Of a stretch of 64,000 nucleotides of DNA, positions 22,691 to 34,829 are shown piece by piece. The translations under genes and the position numbers were made by a program. The stretch comes from Polyodon spathula (Eukaryota; Chordata; Actinopteri; Acipenseriformes; Polyodontidae): NCBI RefSeq assembly GCF_017654505.1, contig NC_054536.1:31742946-31806945 (forward strand), read 5' to 3'. A model generated the notes under the pieces. The model was not told where the DNA came from, did not search any database, and worked only from the letters and a program-made list of their open reading frames with translations. The first letter of the stretch is position 1; the number at the start of each line of letters is the position of its first letter.

Positions 22691-23169
22691 TTTTTGGGTT
22701 GTCACTCTTCCATTTATGCATCCTTGCCACTGACACTAGTACTCATAGTGGCACTCAACTGCTATTGACTTGTGTCAGCGGTTGAAGTTGTCGATTTTTT
22801 TTTGAAGGACAAATTTGTCCATTTTGTTTAATTTGGCCAACTTCACTTCTGTCGTTCCACTGGTTCAGCACTTTGCACTACGGTTACTGCCTAAGCATTG
22901 ATTAAGTGCTTCCACGTGACGTTGGCTGCGTGCTCTGTCTAGTCTAGCAACCATTGACAGACTGCAATTACTGTGAGAAATTACTCCAGCAACAACAACA
23001 CAGAAGCTGGCTGCACAAGTGCCGCGGTTTTATGATGAGGTAGTGGATCTATTTAATGTTTTATTAAAATGTAATGCATTGATAAAGAAACTCAGCGGGG
23101 CCGCCACCAAACCTCAAATGGGCCATCATTTGCCCAGTGGCTGCGAGTTGCCTCCCCCCTGCTTTAATG

Positions 23170-26100
23170 TAAGGTCCTTAAAGGCAGTATTCCCATTCAC
23201 ACCAGTCCAGTTAATTTGTTGTGCCAGGATGCTGTTGATTGTCTTGATGGCCAAAACAACCCAAACAAATGAGCTACAAGTGGAAGTGAGTAGAGCTGCC
23301 CAGGAAGGTAACCAAAGCCACCATTGAGTGCAAGGCAGGTAGCACACAAAGCAGAAGGGGCAAGAAAGGTGGCCACCGCTCTGCAGACAGTGGAGATGGC
23401 ATGACCACCATGCCCAGTCAGGGGTACCTGCCAATGACAAGAAGAAGGTAGCTGGAGAGGTGTTGCAGAGTATGCCAGGAAGCTGCGGCAGGAGAGGAAT
23501 GCAGGTACGGTCAAGAGGGTTCTCTATCCCAGGGATGCTGGGCTCCCCTCCAGGTTCATGGAAACTGGGAGGGGTCACTGTAATATAAGCAGCAATTTGG
23601 TAAAAAGATAGTTTCAGTATATTCACCCGGGCCTTAAAAAGGCCTAGAAATCACTTAGTACGTCCTGTACTTAATCCAAGTCACCAAACACTGTCCTGGT
23701 AGAAACACCAATAAGGAAAAGTGTTAGTTCAAGGTGACCAACCCAAAAATGTCAGCCCTGTTGAGACTCACTCATTTGTGTTTGTGGGTTGCTTTGAGCT
23801 CCTTATAACATATTCAGATACAAAAAGCCCAGTATAAAGCTAATTTGATAGGAATCATATGCAAAGTTTGAAACAAGTGAGTACACTGTACATGACGTCG
23901 TAGGAACCTGTTAATTGCAAGGTGATATTTCCTAACTTTTACTTTATTTTCAATTTACACATTTTTTTCAGTAGCGATCAATAATAATGAGGAAGTGTCT
24001 TCGAATTGAATTAAATAACATATCTGAGCTCTTTATGTTGGCTTTTTTCTTTGCTCATCATAGCTTGTTAAACTGTGTATGCTTTTATCGCCCTGTACCA
24101 TATGACAGAAATCTTATGCAAGTGATAATAATTAAATATCACTATTGTTAATGATCATTTTAATTAACATTCAAATATCTGTGGGATTATAGAACACAGA
24201 ATAATGCAATATGGATCACAGACAAAAAAAAAGCTTCAGTCCCACGCAGTAAAGTACAAAAGCATTAGCAAATTCATAATATAACATCCACTGAGGTTAA
24301 TTGGTTAGTGGTTTTGTTAGTTTACCAATATGTACAATAGCAGCAGAATTATATATTGTAAAACAAAAACAATGCTTTTTTTCCCCCAAACTTGTTTGTA
24401 CGTTACTTCTATGGACCAGTAGTTGCATTGCATTCAAAAGAACAAAAAATGTAGTTTAACAAAAAAAGGGAATAACTTTTCTGTCCTTTACTTCTTTTTG
24501 GGTTTTCTTTTGTAGCGAGAGAAACAAACGCTATGGACATACACTGTTCCTGTCGGCTGCAGAAATCCATATTTGAATTTCCTTCAGCCTCCCACATTGT
24601 ACACTTTTCCCTTTACCTGCCATTAACATTAGGGACGAAAGCTTCCAAGTACATCACCATTAGAGGGGTTACATCCCTATTCATAGCAAAGAGGTTGTAA
24701 AATCTGATAAGTAACTCTGTATTAGCTAATATGGCTTAATTATGCACTTTTCAACCATTGGAACTAAATTAAAGAGCTCATTAAACATTCTTATATTTTG
24801 AACAGGCATCGTAAACTGGAAAATATTTACAGTACAATACAAAAAGGGACACTGCATAGAATTAAACATTTTGAAGTGTGTATGTTACGGTTCATTTGTA
24901 AAATCAGTAAATCTATAGATTAGCACTAGAACCGGCATGGCAGTTGTTTTGACTGTTTGAGGTTTTCCAATTTAATTCACTCTGCTTGTCTGATAGTTAT
25001 GTGCTTGTCTGTTTATGACTTTTCCTAAATACATGTATTAAATACCCTGACAGAGTTTGAAAGGCAGGATCACGAAAAAAAAGGGAGTTATAATCCCGCC
25101 CCACCAGGGCTCATCAGGTGATGGTGTCAGTACATGTGAAGTACCAAGCCCCACTACTTCCCTGTGCTTTCAAGGCATTTCATTTGGTATTTCAATTTTA
25201 TTCGAGTTACTGATATTTAATTTTATTAATAATATTGCTCCCATGCTATTTAAAAAAAAATTAAGATTTCAACTTGATTTTTATTGTTATGCAAATCTCA
25301 TGGATTCAACTGTGTACATTTTCTTTCTTTTTTTTTTTTTTTTTTTAAAAAAGGATCCAACAAGTATTTAGTGTTAGTAGAATTATGAAAAGAAACACTA
25401 GTACAATTTTGTGGCAAAATTTCCAGGTCTGAGTTTCCACTTTCAAGATGCTCGCAAGATTCAAAATACTCGCGAGTAAGTATTTCCACCAACCTCCACC
25501 TTCTTTCCAATAGAAATGTTAAACAGTGTGTGTCCATGGGTACTCATTAATGTCTTGTTAGTACTGTAAACCATGTGTGTTGATTTTCAGTCAACATACT
25601 TTGACTCAACATGGACTTTTCCTTTTCAACTTACATAAACAATGTAGACTACCAGTAAGCACATAATAGTTGTTATAGGAGCCTTTCATAGTGATTTCCA
25701 AAGGCAGTAGACAGTAATATTGTCTATATCCATGTACTTTAATGAATGATGCAGGTCACACAAATTCTTTTGAATGGTAGGAATAGTTTTTTTATTTTCC
25801 TTCATAGAAGCTGTCAGAAAGTCTTCAAAGGGGAAATTTAAACAAAACTACATAATACTTTAAATAAATAATGTGCTGCATAATGCACCAAACAAACCTG
25901 GGGGAATCAACTATGAAAATGTTAGTATTATTGCATTTCAGTCAGTCCTTATAGTTACTCAATCATTTTCCTAGTATTTAATTTTAAGGAACAAAACATG
26001 AAAAACAAAAGCATATCCACGATGGAGTCAACACAGCCCATGTCTGCAGCCAAAGGCCTTTAGCTAGGCAAAACATTTCCATCACATTATAAAAAAGTTC

Positions 26101-27712
26101 AAATAACTGGTTAAAAAACATAAAGTTTCAGTATTATGCTAAGCAAATGCCACGAAACTTATAAAATGCAGGAGAAACAACAATATAGATGACACTTTTG
26201 GCAATAAAATTGCATTTCTTTATATGCAAATGTATAGAAACATTGTGAAATTGCATTTCAGCATGTGAAAAATATAATTATTTTTGTTCTGTATACAAGT
26301 AAAACCGCTTAAAGAAATTTTGTGATTTAAAAATGTTTTATTTTTTTTTTTTAATATTCAGAGGCATTGCACGAGGAAGAAGAGAGGAGAAGAACTCCAA
26401 CACCAGCAGTCAAGAATGAGGGGATATTCTGACGAGTCAGATATTTAATCTTGGGCAACCATAGTTTGGACTAAAATGAATGTGTGAAATACAGTTACAA
26501 TTATTGAAATAACATTAATCAAGATGTTATTAAAATGTTTTCAGTACTAAATTTGCATATAATTAAAACATTTTGAGAAAGGTTGTAATAACACATTCTT
26601 ATTATCTTGTGATTTTTTTTTTTTTTTTTACAAATGTTCTTAAAATGTTTCTGAGAACCTACATTTAAATATTATGAAAAACATTTCCATGATGTAATGT
26701 TTTTATTATATAATGATATGTTTGCTGGGTATGTGATTTGTATGGTAATGCATGATAATGCATTTAAATGAGGCACCCCTCTCTAAATAATAAGATAAGC
26801 TTCATTCACACTGTATTTACTAAAGAGTGATAATCGTAGTGTGCAACTTAAAGTGAGAGATAATTAGTTTGTTTGGAAACCAGGTTTTAACCAGTGATAG
26901 CCGCACTATTTAAACATGAAATCTATCAGGCATCATGGAGGCATTACTTGCATTACATTTTTCATATAGAGCAGTGCAAATTACCTGTAAATAACAGGTT
27001 ATATTAAGCGTGAATAAACATGCGTGATTTTGTTTTATAGTTCATTACAGTGGTACAAATAATAGAATAGTTAAATAAATTCTTAGTGCATTGTTAGGCA
27101 CGAGACAGCAACAAATGGCTTGGAACACTGATCACACGGACCAATCAGCATGCAGCATTCTAACAATCTATTTTCAAATTTAAATCAAGGTATACCAGAA
27201 TTTCTAACTCCTCTGCATGAAATTTTAGTTTGCATTGCCTCTGCCTGTCCCCTGTGGAAGGCTGCATCTGTTGAACGCTTATTTACAGTCAATGTAAGCC
27301 ACCCCCTATTTCACAATAAGCCACTGAACAAAAGATATGCCTGGACTGGTGGGGCTTTTGGTATCAAAGTGGTCATGTGTAAATGTTGGACATTACTATG
27401 CACATTAAATTGTTGCTCACAATACATGTAGTGTGCATGCTATGGTATGTAAATTAGCCAAATAGTGTGCAGGTAAATTAATGCATTCTCTGTTAGTAAA
27501 TGGGAAAATGAATTTAGATTTACGGTGCATGTTAGGCTCACTACTTAATATGAATGTTAAGCTACATATAGTGCCCTTTCATAAATGAGGCCCAAAAGGT
27601 TTAAGATCGTTTCAGGATAGTCCCTTATAGTCCACGGACACAAACAAGCACTAGGAATTCAATTTACTAATGCTTTTTTTCATACAAACTGTCTCTAACT
27701 GTAAGAACTAAT
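23170..27712. other. Long stretch without a recognised gene or element
   Basis: The segment 23170-23640 is richer in GC and open on the minus strand for 166 codons (23126-23626), but with no recognisable motif and a Cys/Pro-rich, low-complexity character. The rest is AT-rich with poly-T runs at about 25329-25346, 26340-26352 and 26617-26629. A TTTCATAAATGAGGCCC string at about 27577 resembles an end of a Harbinger-type MITE, but no inverted partner was found. Confidence 0.4.
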
Positions 27713-27785
27713 GACTCGAATTGACTCGCACCAGGTAGGTGACTCAATTCGAGTCTTTCTCCCCTGTGACTCGACTCAACGAGTC
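27713..27785. repeat. Clustered GACTCG palindromes
   Basis: GACTCGAATTGACTC (27713-27727) pairs with GACTCAATTCGAGTC (27741-27755) at 14 of 15 positions around a 13-base loop. A second small hairpin, GACTCG...CGAGTC, lies at 27768-27785. Such GACTCG-rich palindromes occur in subterminal regions of some hAT elements, but no CAGTG-type end is visible here. Confidence 0.7.
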
Positions 27786-29339
27786 CCAATTTTTATGACT
27801 CAATTATAACACTGAATGTGTGCATTTCAGCACCCAAACAATAAGTAAGACCTGGACCTGATTTTGTATATATTAAGATTATATATATAAGGTTACAAAA
27901 TAACATTAATTGACAGTACATGTTTTATTGATGTGTGATTACGCAGCTTTATTGAGAGAAGGACTACACTCTCAAACCAACATAAGGATATGATGTTGTT
28001 CCCAATGGATAATCAGAAAGAGGACATCCACAGGTAACTAAATGTGACGTGTATGTAGATAATGTTTACATAAGACCTTGTTTCCGCTCCTGAAAGAGAA
28101 GGGAAAGGATGAGGTTGCAGCAGTATTTTAATTACAGTCACTAGGAAAGCCAACATTCCTAAGTAGGCAACAGAAACTATGGCCTTAGTTCTATCTTTAT
28201 TAAGCGCAAAACACAGATGCATAATTAAACACAGCTGCCCGGTTTTGGTCCAGCCACGAGAGACCTAGCCTGTGTGAACAAAGACGTTTAGTGAACCAAT
28301 ACTAATTGTTTTGCTGCTTTTCTGTGAATTTTGAGTTTGTGTTGGAGGTAAAAGAGTATTCCACCTTTACTTTCGACATGGATACTATAAGACTTTAAGT
28401 ATACATAGTGCCAGTGGAAGGCAAGGTTTTCTTTTGTTTTGTCTTAAACAACCATTGGCCCTTTCCAATAAAAGTGTGAAAAAGCACTTAAAAGAATAAT
28501 CTGTTTACCTTTATTTATTCTGTCAATATAACAAGACCAGGTATCTTTTGGTACAGTTGTGATTGCTTTATTTGATGTTGCATATTCAATAATGGCATAT
28601 TATTTTAAGTCAAGGCATGTATTCCTTCATAAGCACTCAGTGTCACTTCTTAACGCTGGTGCATCAACGAAGAAACATGTCAGGGCAGCCTCCCTCCCTT
28701 TGATACGGTCTGTTGAAAGGTGAAGCATGGGATATTATGGGTTCACTGAAATTAAAGGATTGCCACTATTCTAGAGGCTAGGCAACAACCGTGCTTCTTT
28801 TCCTCAATTGCTTACACTGTGACTTCCTTCTATCTTGAAGTTCAATCTTCTATCTTCCACCTGCTTCATCTTCCTTCTCCCCACTGAAGCTGCATCTCCA
28901 CTTCAGGAAGTCTCACTGTATCTATTTCAGGCCGAAAGATGAGGTCATGCTATAACTGCTTTAAAAAAACATTTGAATGTTTAGTCATACTGTCACCTTG
29001 TTTATTGAATGACAAATAGCGTGACAATTCTTAGAGCATTGATACCAAACCAAGATAATGCATCTGTTTATAACTGGCTTCCTTCCATACTGTGTCAACA
29101 AATGCTTTTCATTTTGGTTAAATTTAGTTAACATTTACACACCTTATAAATAACATTTTGGAGTAATAATTTAATTACTTTTAAAAAAGGCATTTTATAA
29201 CAAACAGCCATGATTTAAGTCACAGTTGAAAATCCTATGGGATGATACTGATCTCCTATTTAGTACTCTTTTCCCTCTCTCCCATAATGATGACTGGCTC
29301 TGCCAGTAAAGTGTCTCAGAGTTACCCCTAATGTTAAGA
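27786..29339. other. AT-rich spacer, nothing recognised
   Basis: Only short chance frames; no element boundaries. Confidence 0.5.
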
Positions 29340-29715
29340 TTGTGTGATGCACTGCCATTACAGATTCTGCCCCCTGTCGGTGAGACGAGACTAGATGAGG
29401 CTAAATGCTCTACAACCACAAATGCAGATGAGCCCGGCTCAGTTTGCACAGTGGGTAAGACGGTGTCTTGTGGTGTGCAGGGTCTCTAGTTCATGCCCAG
29501 CCTCTGCCCTGTTACATTGGTGTCGTGACTAAGATCTCATAGATTGGCTGCAGCTGCAAGGTTAAAGTGGGGAAGAATGTAACGGGCAGTGTTGAGTGAT
29601 ACACTGCCATTATGGATTCTGTCCCCTGTCAGTGAGATGAGTTGAGCTTAAAAGCTGTAAAACTATAAACGCAGATGAGCCTGGCTCTTTTACATAGTGG
29701 TTAAGACACTCTGTG
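29340..29715 (+). repeat. Direct repeat pair (period about 255 bases) with a tRNA-like B box
   Basis: 29340-29475 and 29596-29715 are diverged direct copies. Shared strings are GATNCACTGCCATTA, GATTCTGYCCCCTGTC, GAGATGAGYCYGGCTC-like and CAGTGGNTAAGAC. The first is followed by TAAGACGGTGTCTTGTGG and then GGGTCTCTAGTTCATGCCC, which resembles a tRNA B box (GGTTCNANNCC). The unit may be a SINE-like or satellite-like repeat. The second copy is interrupted by sequence leading to the LTR at 29978. Confidence 0.65.
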
Positions 29716-29977
29716 CCTGGCTGGGGTGGTAATGTATGTTTTCTTCATGTGCCGAAGCGAGGAGAATAGAGACACGACGCTTCCTCCCCAGAGTAACCAT
29801 GGTGTTTTCTTCACAAAATGTAACAGGCATCTTCACAATTAATGAAAATACAAAAAGGAACAAAACAACTGAAAAATACAAAATTGGTTTGATTGCCAAA
29901 CAGCAATGGAGTGACACAAATGATTTATCAGTGTGTGATCTGATGGATTTTGTTACATTCACATTTTGATGTACCTG

Positions 29978-30477
29978 TGTGACAGGGTCTTCCTCGGGTC
30001 ACACGCGTGTGGGTAGCCGCTGTTCAAGCATACAGAGAGACAGAGGTTGGTGTTGAAACGCCGGCACAGGCGCGCAGGATTTATTAACAAAAACAGAAAA
30101 CGAAAGTAAAATAAAGGCGGTCATGTGACGTTACCAGCGATGGTAACGCACAGAGGACAAATACAGTAAGCCGTACAAAAAAGTGCAAAATAAAACACAA
30201 TACCCCAAACTATAACTCAAAAGGTGCCGTGAAAACGGCAGGCCTTGCAGCAGCCCCGATCACAGCGATCGCCATGCTTTTATACTGACGCTCCGTTGAG
30301 ACACGCCCACCTGCCTGCTGGAACAGCTGATTGCTTTCAGCTGCTGCTCCACGAAGACCGGTAATCGTCCCCAGCGGAGCGCCACAGCAGCTAAACAATT
30401 AAATCAATATTAACAATTAACACAAAAACATACAATAAACTACATATTCCATTGTGCAAGGCTTAAGCTTTGCCACA
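29978..30477 (-). mobile_element. Solo LTR, 500 bases, TSD ACCTG
   Basis: On the minus strand the element begins TGTGGCAAAGCTTAAG and ends AGACCCTGTCACA. The perfect 5-base duplication ACCTG lies at 29973-29977 and 30478-30482. On the minus strand TATAAA is at 30278-30283 and AATAAA at 30080-30085, in the expected order. No internal genes remain. It contains GC-rich, CpG-bearing promoter-like sequence at about 30220-30390. Confidence 0.92.
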
Positions 30478-30482
30478 ACCTG

Positions 30483-31159
30483 ATACTCAGATTGCTACCT
30501 CTTTGTTCCTTTATGTGAAAGTTCTGGGGAAGAAAAGGACCTAGACAATGCATATTGTATTTATTGTATAGATTTCCCTTCCAAACTTTCAGTTGACAGA
30601 GAGCTACATGAGAGTTACATTGAAAGGTTAGGTTGAGGGGTTCTAAGACCGTGCTGAGGATCAAGAATCCAGTTGCTTATTCACCAGCCAGAAACACGCT
30701 TTGCAAGTCAATGGATTCAACTGATGTTTCTGTCAATAGGGCTAATTTCCCTACACTTTCCTATAGATGTCAGTCAGTCAGTCCCGCAGCACAGTGCTCC
30801 CCACTTGTTCCCAGAGACGCAACCCACAGCAGCCTAATAGCAACTCAATGTATTACTAAGCAAGTAAAAGTTATACTTTAGCATGGGTCCCTTCCAATTT
30901 GATTTCTTACAACAAGGTAAGAATTCCTCTGCAAATTGCCCCATTCCATTATAGAGGACACCTCTGGCTTTACAATTTGGGCCAGATTGTCAGAACTTTC
31001 TTCAAAAAAATTAAAAAATGCAACAAACATACCAAAACAGAAATAAATGACTCACCTAGACTAGGAAACATTAATTGGTTATTATTTATTGTAGATTGTA
31101 ATTGGCACTTTATCCTTTCAGAAAAATTCTGCTTATGACAATTTGGAGTGGAGTTTAAG
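30483..31159. other. Spacer, nothing recognised
   Basis: The short frames on both strands (up to 85 codons) show no motif. Confidence 0.5.
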
Positions 31160-31255
31160 CAGTGTTTTTCAAACTTTTTAGGCCCTGTACCCCTTTCCAA
31201 ATAATCTAGTCCACCATGTACCCCCATCTGAGACAGGGTTATAATATACCTATGA
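31160..31255. mobile_element. hAT-type terminus, one end only
   Basis: CAGTGTTTTTCAAACTTTTT at 31160, followed by AGGCCCTGTACCCCTTTCC and CCACCATGTACCCCC, is a typical terminal and subterminal arrangement of a fish hAT element. The candidate duplication AGTTTAAG left of it was not found again to the right. Confidence 0.5.
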
Positions 31256-33439
31256 AAACAGGAAAAAAAATTATTTTCTAATTACTAGATTAATTACTTG
31301 CAAAACCTCTTAACTCAAGAAGCCAACGGCGTGTTAGAATTAGGCTAATTAGACCGCAAGCCAATATTTCGGTTTCAATTTATGTGTTGCCAGGCAGATT
31401 TCAGCCCTGATAAGTAAACAATGCAGCCATACACAGAGGTTGTGTCATTATGTATTTAAAAATGAACCAATAGGACTTTAAATTACAAAAATCTTCACAC
31501 GTGTAACAGAGATAGCTTTGTGGTGACATCAGACTCTCACACAGTACTATGGCGATGAAGCGCTGTTGTGTGAGTTTGTTGTAAACAAATGATTTAAACA
31601 AAAAACTTTTGAGAACCAAAAAACAAACAAAAAACACAGTCTTGCCTTTTTTCCTGCTAAGCAGGTGACTCTGTGGGTAAGTCGGAGGGTAAAAGTTCCA
31701 GTCTTTGGTTCTGGGGCTGTTTTAAAAAAAAAGCTACCATTGATTTTTGGTGTCCTCTCTTCATTTCTTTTTTTCTTTAGTATAGTTGCACTTGTGATAA
31801 TAATAAAAAAATAATGATTTGAAATACACCAACCGAATGAAGTGCAGCCCCATGGATAACAAAGCAGAGCCAGGGGAAATCCCCCCCTCCCCCCCACCCC
31901 ATCAAATTGCACCCTGACTAAAACACAATATTGTTGTTAGTCTGATAGTCTAGCAATTTCTGTAGACTAAAGACTTGTGGTTTCGTACTAACTGGAACAA
32001 ATATGAAAAATCCCCAAATGCATCGACAGTTTTTATAAAAACCTGTTGGGGTCCAAGCCTTAAGGAAAATCAAAATAAACGATAAGATTTCAGGCTGGGG
32101 ATCAGCTAGTCCCCACTTTGTTCCGGATCTTTTTTTGTTGCACTTGGTACTAAGTTAGTACACAGCTAAGGATGATCCTGAGATAGTACCATACTAGCTA
32201 GTCCGCAACTTAGTGCGCAGCTCTGTACTAAATCTGCAAGTTTGTTGCACTTGACCCTTGGAGTTTCTAAAGACTCTATTGTGTTGTTATTATTATTATT
32301 ATTATTTATTATTATTATAATTATTATTATTAGTTTGACGGTCTGTGAAAATATAGCCTTTTGCTCAAAACCAATAATTACAAAACATTTGTCTATGTAC
32401 TGTAAAACTTCAATAGATCAATCTGTGGGGGAGATGTTTCTGAGTGAAAAATAAAATGGGGACAAACATAACTAATTCAACATTTATTTTATAGGAATTG
32501 ATTGGCTCACCTTTGAAAGTTTGTATAATATGTCACTCCATAAAGTTTTTTATTCACATTCCACTAAATTCCCACTTATTTCAGAAGGAATTACATACCT
32601 CCTCTCCAAAGCTACAAACACAACCCCTTATACAACCATGCAATATATGTCCTCAGGAGTGTACTGCAACATTTGTTTCTGATAAGACAACCTTGATGGA
32701 ATAAAAAAAAAAATTGTATGGGATATAAATACAATTCCATTTTGCACCAAATTACATTTCTATGCAGCTTGTTGTTGCAATTCAAATATGGACAAAATCA
32801 CTTTCCTTCTCTCTCCCCTACTGCCTAGACATGATAAACCATTGTCCTTGTTCAGTGCACTGCAGAATTAAAAGTATATCAAACCCTCGGCTCCACTTCC
32901 TTCGTGATGCATTTTGATTGGACATAGTGCATCGTGACTTGTCATAAAGGTAGTGTCAGTGATAAGGGGAATAAATAAAAAATTGTAGGAGGATAACAGC
33001 GAATTAAATGTTTAGTTTAGGCTACACATTGAAAAAAATACAATATTCTGGGCTTAATTAGAAGTCCCTGGGTTGCATCACTTATATTCTTGGTGCACTG
33101 GTTGTCAACAGAACAGAGCTGAGCTTTAAAACACACTGTTGGAAAGGGGATACAGAATCTACAAGAAGTAATTTCAGAAATCAGATCTGGTATAATTCAA
33201 TCCATGGCTGCAGCTTACTAAAAAATAAATAAATAAATAAATAAAATACATGGCCTATACAAACATTCAGTACTTGTCTTGTGGTCTGGATCAACACGCC
33301 TTGTTCATTTGGTAGAGTTAACAGTGCCAAGGCAGGATGCTGAGGATGAGGCGTATGAAGAGGAACAGTGAGGATGGAGAGACTGTGTTTACCCATTGGA
33401 GGTGGGTTGTTGAGGATTTGTGGCACACTCTACAACCCG
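31256..33439. other. AT-rich stretch, probably partly hAT interior
   Basis: No coding pattern was recognised. It includes C-rich and T-rich short runs (31850-31900), a (TTA)n microsatellite at 32286-32331 and an (AAAT)n run at 33220-33245. Confidence 0.4.
32286..32331. repeat. (TTA)n microsatellite
   Basis: An imperfect TTA/ATT repeat of about 46 bases. Confidence 0.9.
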
Positions 33440-34058
33440 GTTTCTCAGAGATGTCAGGTTCAGTGGTCAAGAGTTGATCGCACAATGAAGAGCTTATCTG
33501 AAGCAGCAGAAAGGAGCAGCAACTGGCTGTAATTGAGATGGAAAGATTATGGTTGGGAATTTCAAGCACAATAGAAAGAAAGCAACACTGATGTACAGGT
33601 AAGTAAGCTGGGCTGAGTTGTATGGGGGACGGAGGGGGGTAATGCTGAGATGCCAGAATCACTGTCGAGCCCTCTTGAGATGTCGTGGGCTAGTCAACGA
33701 AACACTAAGGATGAAAGGTGCATCCTACTTAGCTCAATCCATATGGTTGTCGTGCTGATGCGCTGGGAGACTGCACTGGGTTGATCCCCGAAGCCAGCAT
33801 CACAGCCATTGTGTGTGCTGATGTGCTAGGGAGACAAAATATGCTGATCCCTGGAGCACAGCATTACACTTCAGTCATCAACACCAGGCAAAAGGATATC
33901 TACATCATCAGATGGAAAGAAACGCAAATGGATGGAGATGCAGATGGATCACATTAGTTTACTGTAAAACTACGTCTTAGTTGGTGCTTATCTTGGCGAG
34001 AGCTGAGTTCAGATCAGCATGAAGTTTTAACATCTACTCTCATGAAATGGAAATCATA
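33440..34058 (+). mobile_element. R2-superclade-like LINE, copy 2 (C-terminus and 3' tail)
   Basis: The tail from 33560 to 34058 is a near copy of 7140-7661 and ends in the same ATGGAAATCAT. Immediately upstream (about 33450-33558) one frame codes for the extreme C-terminus of the same kind of protein: KSLSEAAERSSNWL, a TAA where the family has Trp, then LRWKDYGW. Copy 1 lacks this piece, so the two copies have different deletions. Everything upstream of the C-terminus is missing or unrecognisable. Confidence 0.75.
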
Positions 34059-34829
34059 TTAGCTTTGGTGGGATACCCGCTGACAAATATATCAAATGTT
34101 ACAAATGAAAGATGTTAGAACGACTGTTAAATAGTGACAAAAGAAACAAAATGAACCGGGTAATATACTGGTAGAGATCCAGCAAAGAGAAAACACAGGA
34201 GCACCAGTGTGGGAGCTCTTTGATTAACCTCATCCTGTATGTTACTTATTCACTTGAAGTACATTGTAAATGTTCTGAACTGGTCATTGAACAGACTGGA
34301 CTCCGATGCCATGGTTTTATGATGTCAGCTCCAATTAAAAAGCCATACCAGGTTCATACTGATGTCATGTGTCTGGTATCTTGAGTTGACAGAGGATAAC
34401 AGCTGGAACAGCAGATTTGGATAGGGTTTTCATTACCTATACATATCTACTGGTCAGAAGTAGTTCAAGATTTTACAAGCAATACACTCATCTACATGTA
34501 AAGTGGAATAGGCCATGGATTCATTGTGGAACAAAAAATAAACTGAAAAATAGACACATTCTAACAATCAAGCATGTGCCCGAAGCCAAAGATTGAGGTC
34601 AAAACATAGAGATTATTGACTTGAAATGTTTGGGTACCAAGGACGGAATGTGAGAGCCCTGGTAATAATCTCAGACCTCAGAAGCTGAAATGATCTTGAC
34701 GATCGTAACCTGCCCAAAGCTAAAATAATAATTCTGGCCCCCTTGCATGTTCATAGTTCAAAGGTATTTGGTGAATTGCACGATTTGCATTTGGCAACTG
34801 GCTAGCTAGCTCCTCGAACCTTTTCAAAG
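34059..34829. other. Spacer, nothing recognised
   Basis: About 770 bases with no coding or element signal. Confidence 0.5.

Larger units (their letters stand above)
20281..23161 (-). mobile_element. Complete hAT element with 8-base TSD, carrying two nested insertions
   Basis: The TSD CTTTAATG is present at 20273-20280 and 23162-23169. The left terminal repeat reads CAGGGGTAGGCAACC, and the right one on the opposite strand reads CAGGGGGGAGGCAACTC, both typical hAT ends. The transposase remnant lies on the minus strand. Inside are a solo LTR (20939-21651) with its own TSD and a SINE fragment (about 22484-22690). Without these insertions the element is about 1.95 kb, shorter than an intact autonomous hAT of this type. 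It lacks the transposase C-terminal dimerisation domain. Confidence 0.9.

Noticed and set aside
23126..23626. 166-codon minus-strand frame, the longest in the 23-29 kb region
   Set aside because: It starts inside the hAT right end, overlaps a second long frame, is rich in Cys, Pro and Trp without conserved motifs, and has no supporting splice or promoter context. It is likely chance in a GC-richer patch.
25100..25135. Hammerhead-like CTGATGAG on the minus strand
   Set aside because: The required GAAA box and closing stems are absent.
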